In this document: positions 16,456-23,912 of the stretch, piece after piece
How the letters are laid out: each line of letters opens with the position of its first letter
Numbering within the stretch: position 1 is the first letter of the stretch
Assembly (NCBI RefSeq): GCF_945957355.1
Contig: NZ_CAMFKM010000017.1
Location: 1-64,000 of the forward strand
Source: an uncultured Reyranella sp.
GTDB lineage: Bacteria > Pseudomonadota > Alphaproteobacteria > Reyranellales > Reyranellaceae
Length of the DNA: 64,000 bases
Direction of reading: 5' to 3'
Made by a program: the position numbers and the translations under genes
The notes under the pieces: model-generated
Seen by the model: the letters and a program-made list of their open reading frames with translations, nothing else
What the model was told of the DNA's origin: nothing
Databases searched by the model: none

Positions 16456-17252
16456 GTGGTGATCCGATCGGCGTGCGCATAAACGGTCAAGCGGCCGTCA
16501 CGCACGAAGGCCACCAGCGCGACCCCCGCCTGCTCGGCCGTCTCGATGGCAAGCGAGGTCGGCGCGGAAACGGCGGCGATGGCCGACGCACCCAGTGCCG
16601 CCGCCTTCTGGACCATCTCGTAGGAGCAACGGCTGGTCACGACCACGAAACCGCCGGGCCCGGCACCACCGCTGCGCGCCAGCGCGCCGGCCAGCTTGTC
16701 GAGAGCGTTGTGACGGCCGACATCCTCGCGTACGCAAACGAGCATGCCCTCGGGCGTCGCCCAGCCGGCGGCATGCGTGGCGCCGTTCCTCCGGTTGATC
16801 TTCTGGTGGTCCGGCAGTCCAGCCATCGCGCGTTCGATCGACAGTCGCGCCACTGGTTGCGGATCGGACACCGCCGCGACGGCGCGCAAGGCGGCGTCCA
16901 GGCTGTCGACGCCGCACAGGCCGCAACCGGTGCGGCCGGCGAGGCTGCGCCGCCGTTCCTGCAGGCCCGCCATCCGCTGCGCCGCGATCTCGAGCCTGAC
17001 CTCGATGCCGCGCCCGGCCGGCTCGACCTCGATGTCGTAGATTTCCGACGGCCGCTCGACGATCCGCTCGGTGAGGGAAAAGCCGCGGGCGAAATCCTCG
17101 AGGTCGCACGGCGTCGCCATCATCACGGCATGGCTGATGCCGTTGTAGACCAGCGCCACCGCGACCTCCTCCGCAACGATTTCCTCCAGCGTCTCGCTGC
17201 CGCCGGCGGTGAGGCGGCGGGCCGGCCGGCGAACCGAGCCGTCGCGGTTCAT
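16452..17252 (-). CDS. fdhD: Formate dehydrogenase accessory sulfurtransferase FdhD
   Basis: 266 residues. The conserved pair is Cys110 and Cys113 in G-C-G-L-C-G; R-E-D-V-G-R-H-N-A-L-D-K and S-R-C-S-Y-E-M-V-Q-K-A are also typical of FdhD. In E. coli FdhD passes sulfur from IscS to the Mo-bisMGD cofactor of formate dehydrogenase, a step essential for activity. ATG 17252 overlaps the stop of the upstream gene (17249-17252) and gives the family's length; the frame is open further upstream without purpose. Confidence 0.95.
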   Translation of the reverse strand: MNRDGSVRRPARRLTAGGSETLEEIVAEEVAVALVYNGISHAVMMATPCDLEDFARGFSLTERIVERPSEIYDIEVEPAGRGIEVRLEIAAQRMAGLQERRRSLAGRTGCGLCGVDSLDAALRAVAAVSDPQPVARLSIERAMAGLPDHQKINRRNGATHAAGWATPEGMLVCVREDVGRHNALDKLAGALARSGGAGPGGFVVVTSRCSYEMVQKAAALGASAIAAVSAPTSLAIETAEQAGVALVAFVRDGRLTVYAHADRITT

Positions 17253-17620
17253 GCCGTGGTCTCGTCGATCCGCAGGTGTCTTCCATCGCGATCGAAGAAC
17301 AGGCCGCGGTTCAAGGTCAGGGGATCGGCCTTCACGTCGGCCTCGACCTCCTTCAGCTTGCGCGCGGCCACCGGGTCGGGCAGCGGGCCGCCCTGATGGC
17401 CCAGGCCGACGAAGAAGGCGACGCCGTCCCACGGCGTGCGCGCACCGTCGAGCAGGCCTCGCATCTCCTGCCACGTCATCTCGTCGCCGATCAGATGAGC
17501 GTAGCTCGATCGCAACGGCACCGCGTTGGACGATGTGATCCGCACCAGCAGGATGAAGATCGTGAACGGGCCCGTATCGGCGAACTGCGCCGCGAGCCAG
17601 TGCTCGAAATCGGTCTTCAT
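17249..17620 (-). CDS. Conserved-looking protein coupled to fdhD, function unknown
   Basis: 123 residues, no signal peptide. A short hydrophobic run (T-I-F-I-L-L-V) near residue 20 is too short to be a sure membrane helix. No family recognised. Its stop overlaps the fdhD start as ATGA, so the two are translated together, and it starts 6 bases after the next upstream gene. The position points to a part in formate dehydrogenase or molybdenum-cofactor handling, but nothing in the sequence proves it. Confidence 0.7.
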   Translation of the reverse strand: MKTDFEHWLAAQFADTGPFTIFILLVRITSSNAVPLRSSYAHLIGDEMTWQEMRGLLDGARTPWDGVAFFVGLGHQGGPLPDPVAARKLKEVEADVKADPLTLNRGLFFDRDGRHLRIDETTA

Positions 17621-17626
17621 CTCAGC

Positions 17627-18124
17627 CTAGAACTCGACCACGGGCGTGGGCGGCACGTAGCGGTCGAACACCTGCAGGAAGGGCTCACCGCGCTCGGCCT
17701 CGTACCAGGCCTCGAAGGCGCGGAAGGCGGCAATCGGATCGGCGATCACCGGCGGATCGGCCGGCTGGCCGTCGTCCGGCACCTGCGGATGCGCCTCGGC
17801 ATGGAGCGCCTCGGCGATGGGCCGCAGCCAGTCGAGCAGCGGCCGCGCGCCCTCCCCCAGTTCCGTGAGGCCATTCTCGATCCAGCCGATGTCGCGGAAC
17901 AGCGCTTCGAGCTGGCGCTCCACCGCGAGATCGCGATCCGGTTCCAGCGCCGCCACCCTCGCCATGTCGGACAATGCACTCAGGCGCCGCCAGGCGAAGG
18001 TACGCGCGCGCTCGGCTTCCCTGATCTGCGCCTCGACCGAGGCACGCACCTTGCGCTCGGCCGTTTCGGCCGCGGTGCAATCCGCCTGGAGGCGGGCGAT
18101 CAGGGAGTCTGCGGAGGACGGCAT
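17627..18124 (-). CDS. Helical protein of unknown function in the fdhD operon
   Basis: 165 residues, largely helical. A charged segment (about 10-45, A-E-T-A-E-R-K-V-R-A-S-V) suggests coiled coil, followed by a more hydrophobic middle and a Pro-rich stretch near 115-130. No family recognised and no cysteine ligand cluster. ATG 18124 was chosen because the frame upstream runs into the DUF992 gene. The 6-base gap to the next gene puts it in the same operon as fdhD and mobB. Confidence 0.65.
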   Translation of the reverse strand: MPSSADSLIARLQADCTAAETAERKVRASVEAQIREAERARTFAWRRLSALSDMARVAALEPDRDLAVERQLEALFRDIGWIENGLTELGEGARPLLDWLRPIAEALHAEAHPQVPDDGQPADPPVIADPIAAFRAFEAWYEAERGEPFLQVFDRYVPPTPVVEF

Positions 18125-18176
18125 GCCGGAAGTTGACCCGACCGGCGAAGCCGCCGCAAGTCTCTCTGCCTGTCGA

Positions 18177-18689
18177 TTACTTCGCGTACTTGAGTTCGAC
18201 CTCGGCGACGCCGGCGGCGACGTTGAGGCCCACGCTGCCCTCGACGCTGACGGGCTGCAGGGTGACCTGGCCGTTGCCGCCGCCCACCAGCACGTTGGCG
18301 CCGACGCCGCCGCCCACGGTGGCCTGCGCCGTCGCGCCGACATAGCCGCCCGTCAGGGCGCCCGGCGCGATGTTGCCCGGCGCGAAGACGAGCCAGACGA
18401 TCTGCGATTCCTTGGTGAAGCCGATGTCGACGCCGTAGCGCTTGATCGCGCCCGTGTACTTCTCGCCGACGCCGTCGGTCCGGGCGAAGATGCAGTCGAG
18501 GTCCTTCGACGAGCCGAAGACGAAGCCCATGCCGCCCGCGACCTTGCAGGTGAGCGAGCCGACGTTCGCGCCGGACTTGCCCTTCGCCTGCGCCGTGCCA
18601 GGGGCAGCCGGGGTCTGTGCCTGGGCGGCCACGCCGAGGCCGGCCACGAGCGCGGCGGCCGCAACAGTCGTCACTATGGATCGAAGCAT
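18177..18689 (-). CDS. DUF992 family exported protein
   Basis: 170 residues. A signal peptide is followed by a DUF992 domain: G-S-L-T-C-K-V-A-G-G-M-G-F-V-F-G-S-S-K-D-L-D-C, then Y-T-G-A-I-K-R-Y-G-V-D-I-G-F, then a glycine-rich G-G-Y-V-G-A-T-A-Q-A-T stretch. The two cysteines probably form a disulphide. DUF992 proteins are small periplasmic proteins of Alphaproteobacteria with no known role. Confidence 0.88.
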   Translation of the reverse strand: MLRSIVTTVAAAALVAGLGVAAQAQTPAAPGTAQAKGKSGANVGSLTCKVAGGMGFVFGSSKDLDCIFARTDGVGEKYTGAIKRYGVDIGFTKESQIVWLVFAPGNIAPGALTGGYVGATAQATVGGGVGANVLVGGGNGQVTLQPVSVEGSVGLNVAAGVAEVELKYAK

Positions 18690-18715
18690 GTCGACATCCT
18701 TTCGGGGGTTGAGAG

Positions 18716-18904
18716 TCAGTCTTCCTTTTTCGCCCGCTCGATCGCCTCGAGAATCTCGGTGAGGCCGACGGAGTAGACCACTCCCTGCTTGTTCATCTCG
18801 TGCCGGATCGTGCGGATGAGGCCGGCCTTCCGGATCATAAGATTGGCCAGCGCGATCTTTGCATCCTCGTTTTTCACGTCGTCCTCTTGGACCTCTCGGC
18901 CCAT
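18716..18904 (-). CDS. Small cytoplasmic protein, unknown function
   Basis: 62 residues, charged, with helix-forming N- and C-terminal halves (A-L-A-N-L-M-I-R-K-A-G-L-I-R-T-I and E-I-L-E-A-I-E-R-A-K-K). No family recognised. It fits snugly between the lipoprotein gene and the DUF992 gene on the same strand. Codon use looks like its neighbours'. Confidence 0.5.
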   Translation of the reverse strand: MGREVQEDDVKNEDAKIALANLMIRKAGLIRTIRHEMNKQGVVYSVGLTEILEAIERAKKED

Positions 18905-18919
18905 CCTGGTTCTACTGGC

Positions 18920-19249
18920 CTAGTTGTTCTGGCCGCGGGCCTTCAGGACGTAACCGGTCGCCCGGAAATCCGTATCCTGGCGGATGGCTGCCGTCACGGC
19001 CGGGTCCCTGTGCGGGTTGCTACTGGCGATCAGGGCATCCGTCTCAGCCTGGCAGTTCGCGCTGACGGTTCGCCCGGCACTCGACGCGTCCGAGGTATCG
19101 ACCGCAAAAGGTGCCGCCTGCCTCTGGAGACAGGCATCGCGCGCCTCGTACGTCTTGCCGACCGCTTTCACGGTCCAAGGCTCCGAATATTGCTGGTTCA
19201 CCGAACAGGCCGCCAGCGACAGCAGGGCGACGGCGATCAATGTACGCAT
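18920..19249 (-). CDS. Small predicted lipoprotein
   Basis: 109 residues. The start M-R-T-L-I-A-V-A-L-L-S-L-A-A-C-S has a lipobox (L-A-A-C) with Cys15 as the lipidation site. The mature part has three further cysteines and no family I recognise. It would be anchored in the inner or outer membrane. It lies 32 bases downstream of tRNA-Sec and could be transcribed with it. Confidence 0.65.
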   Translation of the reverse strand: MRTLIAVALLSLAACSVNQQYSEPWTVKAVGKTYEARDACLQRQAAPFAVDTSDASSAGRTVSANCQAETDALIASSNPHRDPAVTAAIRQDTDFRATGYVLKARGQNN

Positions 19250-19281
19250 CGGGGGACAAGACTCCAGAAGAACAAACAGAA

Positions 19282-19377
19282 TGGCGGAAGAGAGTGGGAG
19301 TCGAACCCACTAAGAACCGGCTAACGGCCCTCTCTGGCTTTGAAGGCCAGCCGCCCCACCGGGAGCGCTTCCCCTCC
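19282..19377 (-). tRNA. selC: tRNA-Sec (anticodon UCA)
   Basis: 96 bases including an encoded CCA (complement of 19282-19284). All special features of bacterial tRNA-Sec are there. The 8-bp acceptor stem pairs GGAGGGGA with TCTCTTCC (two G-U pairs). The 6-bp D stem (CGCTCC/GGGGCG) has a 4-base CGGT loop. The anticodon arm is CTGGC-CTTCAAA-GCCAG. An 8-bp variable stem and a 5-bp T stem (GTGGG/CCCAC, loop TTCGACT) give the 8+5 acceptor/T stack. It is charged with serine by SerRS, converted by SelA, and delivered to UGA by SelB, both encoded just upstream. Confidence 0.96.
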
Positions 19378-19453
19378 GGGGCGGATGATTCACCAGAACC
19401 GGTGCCGTGTCACCTGTCATACTGGGATGAAATTCTCCAAGGGATTCAAGACC

Positions 19454-19804
19454 ATGACCATCGAATTGAAGTACGTCATCGCGAATGTTTCCGACCTGCC
19501 GGCAGCCGTCGCCTTCTGGCGCGACACCGTCGGTCTGAGGCTCAAGTTCGAGACCCCGGAATGGGCTGAATTCGACACCGGCACGACCCGACTGGCCCTT
19601 CAGCCAGCATCGCCGGCAAATCCGGCGGGGACATGGCAACCCGGCCTGCGTGTTTCCGATCTTGCCGCCAAACGCGCCGACCTCTCCGCACGAGGCGTGA
19701 ATGTCGGCGGCGCGCCGCATGAGGAGCACGGCTTCCTGCTGTCGCTGTTCAGCGGCCCCGACGGCGCGCCGGTCAGCCTCAGCGGCCCCGCCCCTAAGCC
19801 GTAG
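19454..19804 (+). CDS. Glyoxalase/VOC-fold protein
   Basis: 116 residues with the VOC beta-alpha-beta-beta-beta pattern: V-S-D-L-P-A-A-V-A-F-W-R-D-T-V-G-L and then a second module after L-R-V-S-D-L-A-A. Metal ligands are incomplete, as in many VOC proteins of unknown substrate. ATG 19454 has AAGGGATT upstream; ATG 19427 is an alternative adding 9 residues. It is on the opposite strand between tRNA-Sec and selB and overlaps the selB end by 11 bases, so it is an insertion into an otherwise leftward island. Confidence 0.75.
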   Translation: MTIELKYVIANVSDLPAAVAFWRDTVGLRLKFETPEWAEFDTGTTRLALQPASPANPAGTWQPGLRVSDLAAKRADLSARGVNVGGAPHEEHGFLLSLFSGPDGAPVSLSGPAPKP

Positions 19805-21692
19805 GCGGCGGGCCGTACTGGCCCGCCTTCTGCGGCACTGCGCGGCGCAGGTCGCCGCGGCGGATCGTGATGCCGTGGCGGTCGAAAAATTCCAGGATCT
19901 GGATCGCCAGCTTGCGGCCATTGTCCAGCTCGTCGCGGAACTCGGCCGCGCTGAACTCGTGGTCGAAGGCATTGGCGATGCCGATCATTTCCGCCACCAC
20001 CGGGCGCAGGAAGAAATGATCCGGCGCCACCTCGACGACCCTGCCCAGCTTGGAGAGCCGCTGCAGCAACCGGCGCGTGTCGGCCTCCGGCGCATTGTAG
20101 GCCTGCGCGAAGTCGCGGACGCGCGGCGGCTTGAAACGGTCGCGCGTCAGGTCGGCGGAGATCTTCTGCCACAGGGCTTCGTCGCGCGAGCCGAGCTTCA
20201 GCGAATGACCGGGCAGGCGCAGGAAGGCGCCGTCGACAACGACGGTCTTGGCGCGAATCTCCTGGTCGAGCAGGGCCTTGAAGACCGGCGCCGGCCAGCG
20301 GCGTTTCAAGGTCACGCGCAGGCGCTCTGCCTGCAGGCCCGGCGCGTCGGCCCTCGTCTCGTGGAAGGTCTTGAGCGTGTCGACGACGTCCTTGCGCGAC
20401 GCCTCGAGCGTCTCGGCCAGAAAGCCGAAGCCTTCGAGTTTCTGCCCGCCCGCTGCCTCGAGAAGCTTCTCGACCTCGGCCGGCCTCAGGTTGCGCGACA
20501 GGCCGAAGCGGCCGAGATCCACGAAGCCGCTCTCCAGACGCAGCAGTCGTGACATGACCGCGCTGTCCGCCTCGGCAAGCGCCGCCAGCTCGTGCAAGCG
20601 TCGTTCGGCGCGCCGGTTGCGCGGCGGCCCGAACGGATCGATCACCGCCGCACCCGCCATCGTGCGCGTCGCGGACGGATCGCGAAGGATGACCCGGTCA
20701 CCGGCGAGCGCGCCGACCTTCTCGTCGAGAACGATCTGGGCGAGCGCCGTGTCACCCGGCGCCAGCCTCTCGCCTTCGAGCAGCGCCACGCGGCCCATCA
20801 CGTGCGCCGATCCGAGATGAACGTGGACCGGCGACCAGTGCTTCAGCGCCTGGGCTTCCGAGGCGAGCAGGCTCAGCCGGACGTCGATGCGGTCGGTCGG
20901 CGCATGGAGCTCAGGGCTGACGACCCATTCGCCGCGCCTGATCGCATCTTTCGAAAGCTTCGGCCCCGCGAGGTTGAGCGCGCACCGCTCGCCAGCGCGC
21001 CCGATCTCGGCGGGCCGGTTCTGGGCATGCAGAGAGCGAACGCGCGCCTCGATACCGGACGGCGTCAGCAACAGGCGGTCGTCGACCTTGATCTCGCCGG
21101 CATGGACCGTACCGGTAACGACGACGCCGGCACCGGACAGCACGAAGCAGCGATCCACCGCCAGCCGCGCGAAACCCGCCGCTCCCTTGCCGCTCTCGCC
21201 GAGCGCCAGGAGCTTTTCCTTCAGCTCGTCCAGCCCCTGCCCGGTCACCGCCGACACCGGCACGATCTCCGCGCCGCGCAGGGAGGTGGTGGAAAGCAAG
21301 GTCTCGATCTCGGCCATCCGCTCCAGGAGCTGGTCGTCGTTGGCGAGGTCGGACTTGGTGAGGCCCACGATGCCGCGATCGAGGCCCAGCAGATCGAGGA
21401 TCTGGAGGTGCTCGACGGTCTGCGGCTTGATCCCTTCGGTAGCCGACACGACGAGCAGCGCCGCATCGATGCCCGTGGCGCCGGCCAGCATGTTGTGCAC
21501 GAAACGCTCGTGGCCGGGCACGTCGACGAAGCCGAGCTGGCGGCCGTCGCCGAGGTCGCTGTAGGCGTAGCCCAGGTCGATCGTGATGCCGCGCGCCTTC
21601 TCTTCCTTGAGGCGATCGGCATCGACGCCGGTCAACGCCTTCACCAGCGCAGTCTTGCCGTGATCGATATGGCCCGCGGTCCCGACGATCAT
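19794..21692 (-). CDS. selB: Selenocysteine-specific translation elongation factor SelB
   Basis: 632 residues (E. coli SelB has 614). The GTPase domain begins at residue 1 with G-T-A-G-H-I-D-H-G-K-T, followed by D-V-P-G-H-E-R-F-V-H-N-M-L and T-K-S-D. Domains II and III follow. The C-terminal third (about 370-632) fits the winged-helix repeats that bind the bSECIS hairpin. SelB carries Sec-tRNA-Sec to in-frame UGA codons. Start ATG 21692 overlaps the Sel1-repeat gene's stop (ATGA); the frame is open further upstream without homology. Confidence 0.95.
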   Translation of the reverse strand: MIVGTAGHIDHGKTALVKALTGVDADRLKEEKARGITIDLGYAYSDLGDGRQLGFVDVPGHERFVHNMLAGATGIDAALLVVSATEGIKPQTVEHLQILDLLGLDRGIVGLTKSDLANDDQLLERMAEIETLLSTTSLRGAEIVPVSAVTGQGLDELKEKLLALGESGKGAAGFARLAVDRCFVLSGAGVVVTGTVHAGEIKVDDRLLLTPSGIEARVRSLHAQNRPAEIGRAGERCALNLAGPKLSKDAIRRGEWVVSPELHAPTDRIDVRLSLLASEAQALKHWSPVHVHLGSAHVMGRVALLEGERLAPGDTALAQIVLDEKVGALAGDRVILRDPSATRTMAGAAVIDPFGPPRNRRAERRLHELAALAEADSAVMSRLLRLESGFVDLGRFGLSRNLRPAEVEKLLEAAGGQKLEGFGFLAETLEASRKDVVDTLKTFHETRADAPGLQAERLRVTLKRRWPAPVFKALLDQEIRAKTVVVDGAFLRLPGHSLKLGSRDEALWQKISADLTRDRFKPPRVRDFAQAYNAPEADTRRLLQRLSKLGRVVEVAPDHFFLRPVVAEMIGIANAFDHEFSAAEFRDELDNGRKLAIQILEFFDRHGITIRRGDLRRAVPQKAGQYGPPPTA

Positions 21693-22462
21693 GACAAAGG
21701 CTCCCCGGCGCGGCGCTCGGCCTCGGCGCGCTGCGACGGCTTGGCGTGAGCCTGGGCCTCCTTGAGGAAGCCGGCCGCCAGTTCGCCGGCGCCGTTCGCC
21801 TCGGCCCGCCTCAACCAGTGGAGCGCCTCCACCACATCGCGTTCGACGCCCTTGCCGGCGAGATAAGCCGCCCCCAGCATCGCCTGCGCCTCGGGATGGC
21901 CAAGTCGCGCCGCACGCGCCCACCAATCGACGGCAGCCGCCACGTCGCGTTCGACGCCCAGCGCGTTGTGATGGATGTCGCCGAGGCGCGCCATTGCCGC
22001 ACCACTGCCGTGAGCGGCTGCCTTCTCCGCCCAAAGACGCGCGCCGGCGTAATCCTGCGGGCAGCCGCCGCCCACGAGCTTCATCCACGACAACATGTCC
22101 TGTGCTTCGGGATCACCCTGCTGGGCGGCTTTCTCATAGAGCCGCGCGGCCTCGGCATGATCCTGCGGCACGCCCCACCCTTCGTAGTGACAGAGGGCGA
22201 GATTGCGCTGGCCGCCGGCATCGCCCTGCGCGGCGGCGCGCCGCAGCCAGTCGACCGCCTTTGCATGATCCAGTTCGACACCGCGGCCCTGCAGGAAAGC
22301 CGCACCCATGTTGCTCTGCGCCCTCGCCAACCCCTCGTGCGCAAGCGGCGCCCACAGGTCCAGCGCGAGTCCGTAGTCGCCGGCACGCCAGGCAGACAGA
22401 GCCTCCGCCATGCGCTGCTCCGCCGGCGGCGTACGATCGAGCAGCCTAGCGAGCCACGACAT
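21689..22462 (-). CDS. Sel1-repeat (SLR) protein between selA and selB
   Basis: 257 residues without signal peptide, so cytoplasmic. Five to six Sel1-like repeats run from about residue 40 to 230, each of the form A-x-x-x-L-G-x-x-x-x-x-G-x-G-V-x-x-D-x-x-x-A-x-x-W-x-x-x-A-A-x-x-G. Such helical solenoids are protein-interaction scaffolds. The name Sel1 has nothing to do with selenium. It overlaps selA by 17 bases and selB by 4, so it is produced with both. The role in this operon is unknown; an adaptor for the Sec machinery is possible but unproven. Confidence 0.85.
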   Translation of the reverse strand: MSWLARLLDRTPPAEQRMAEALSAWRAGDYGLALDLWAPLAHEGLARAQSNMGAAFLQGRGVELDHAKAVDWLRRAAAQGDAGGQRNLALCHYEGWGVPQDHAEAARLYEKAAQQGDPEAQDMLSWMKLVGGGCPQDYAGARLWAEKAAAHGSGAAMARLGDIHHNALGVERDVAAAVDWWARAARLGHPEAQAMLGAAYLAGKGVERDVVEALHWLRRAEANGAGELAAGFLKEAQAHAKPSQRAEAERRAGEPLS

Positions 22463-23834
22463 CGAGCTTGTCCAGTTGCGCGATGAAAGCCGCCTCGTCG
22501 TCGAGCGTGCGCAGATCGAAGTGGAGCGTGCCGTCGCCGATCCGGCCGATCACCGGGATCGGCAAGGCACGGAACATGTCGGCAATCCGGTCGAGCCCCT
22601 TGGCCTGGATCGCAATCGCGAAGGATGGCAGCAGATCGACGGGGAGCGCGCCCGAACCGATCTGTCCCCGCACCTCCACCACGCCCACCTGCGCCCCGCC
22701 GCCCAATGCCGCCTGCACCGCGGGCAGCAGCCGTTCCGCCACCGCTCGAATCTCTGCGGCCGGGCGCGCCAGCGCCCGCAGGGTCGGCAGGCGCCGGGCG
22801 AGCCGGTCCGGATCGGCATAGAGACGCAGCGTCGCTTCGAGCGCCGCAAGTCGCACCTTGTCGAGACGCAGCGCCCTCTTCATCGGGTTGTGCGCGATAC
22901 GGTGTACGAGTGTCTTGCGGCCAACGACGAGGCCGGCCTGCGGCCCCCCCAGAAGCTTGTCGCCGGAGAAGGTGACGACATCGACACCGGACGCAACGGC
23001 TTCGCGCGCCGTCGGCTCGTGCGGCAGGCCCCAGGTCTCGAGATCGGCCAGGGTGCCGCTGCCGAGATCCTCGATCAGCGCCACGCCCTTTTCGCGCGCG
23101 AGCGGCACGAGTTCCGCCGCCGCAACGGATTTGGTGAAGCCCTGTATTGCGTAGTTGGACGGATGGACCTTCATGATCGCGGCCGTGTCGGGACCGATCG
23201 CCGCCGCATAGTCCCTGAGATGGGTGCGGTTCGTCGTGCCGACCTCGACCAGCCGGCAGCCGGCGCGCGCCATGATGTCGGGAATACGGAAGGCGCCCCC
23301 GATCTCGATCAACTCGCCGCGCGACACGATGACCTCGCGGCCGGCCGCGAGTTCGCTCAGCACCAGCAGCACGGCGGCGGCGTTGTTGTTGACGGCCGTG
23401 GCGGCCTCGGCGCCGGTCAGGCGACAGAGCCACGGCGCGATGTGATCGTCGCGCTCGCCGCGCGCGCCGCCATCCAGATCGTATTCGAGCGTCGTCGGCG
23501 AGCGCATCGCCTCGACCGCTGCGGCAATCGCCTCCTCGGCCAGAACGGCGCGGCCGAGATTGGTATGCAGCACGGTACCGGTGAGGTTGAACACGCGCCG
23601 CTGCGACGGCTGCAGGAAGGCGCCCAGCCTCGCCGCGCACCACGCGACGCAGGCCGCTTCGGTTGCGACCTCGGCGGTGCCCCGCTTGGTCTCGACCCAC
23701 GCCCTCAGCGCTTCGATGACCAAAGGTCGACCGGCGCGCTCGATCAGCGGCGCCAGCGTGGGCCACGAGGCCATGCGATCGATCGACAGGGGACGGATTT
23801 CGGAGGCGCCATCGGCGCGGTCGGCACGCGACAC
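22446..23834 (-). CDS. selA: L-seryl-tRNA(Sec) selenium transferase SelA
   Basis: 462 residues (463 in E. coli). PLP enzyme converting Ser-tRNA-Sec to Sec-tRNA-Sec with selenophosphate. Clear landmarks: N-L-T-G-T-V-L-H-T-N-L-G-R-A, then V-N-N-N-A-A-A-V-L-L, then E-V-G-T-T-N-R-T-H, and the PLP lysine Lys293 in F-S-G-D-K-L-L-G-G-P-Q-A-G. I chose GTG 23834: AGGA (23843-23846) stands 8 bases before it and the length matches; an ATG at 23888 would add 18 residues. It is 78 bases downstream of fdhE and probably in the same transcript. Confidence 0.95.
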   Translation of the reverse strand: MSRADRADGASEIRPLSIDRMASWPTLAPLIERAGRPLVIEALRAWVETKRGTAEVATEAACVAWCAARLGAFLQPSQRRVFNLTGTVLHTNLGRAVLAEEAIAAAVEAMRSPTTLEYDLDGGARGERDDHIAPWLCRLTGAEAATAVNNNAAAVLLVLSELAAGREVIVSRGELIEIGGAFRIPDIMARAGCRLVEVGTTNRTHLRDYAAAIGPDTAAIMKVHPSNYAIQGFTKSVAAAELVPLAREKGVALIEDLGSGTLADLETWGLPHEPTAREAVASGVDVVTFSGDKLLGGPQAGLVVGRKTLVHRIAHNPMKRALRLDKVRLAALEATLRLYADPDRLARRLPTLRALARPAAEIRAVAERLLPAVQAALGGGAQVGVVEVRGQIGSGALPVDLLPSFAIAIQAKGLDRIADMFRALPIPVIGRIGDGTLHFDLRTLDDEAAFIAQLDKLDVVAR

Positions 23835-23842
23835 GGGTGTAT

Positions 23843-23846
23843 TCCT
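23843..23846 (-). promoter_or_regulatory. Ribosome binding site deciding the selA start
   Basis: AGGA on the minus strand, 8 bases before GTG 23834. The ATG at 23888 lacks a comparable site. Confidence 0.6.
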
Positions 23847-23912
23847 ACCAGAGAGTAGTCGGACGTTCTGTCCGCCGACAACCAACATGGCTCAGGCCCA
23901 ACGGCCGATCAA

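Noticed and set aside
19282..19372. tRNA-Sec beginning at the inner GGAAGCGC
   Set aside because: That start leaves two mismatches in the acceptor stem and a D arm 5 bases too short. Starting at GGAGGGGA gives 8 paired bases and the standard D arm.
22081..23766. Open frame of 561 codons within selA
   Set aside because: Arg/Gly-rich alternate frame of selA on the same strand.
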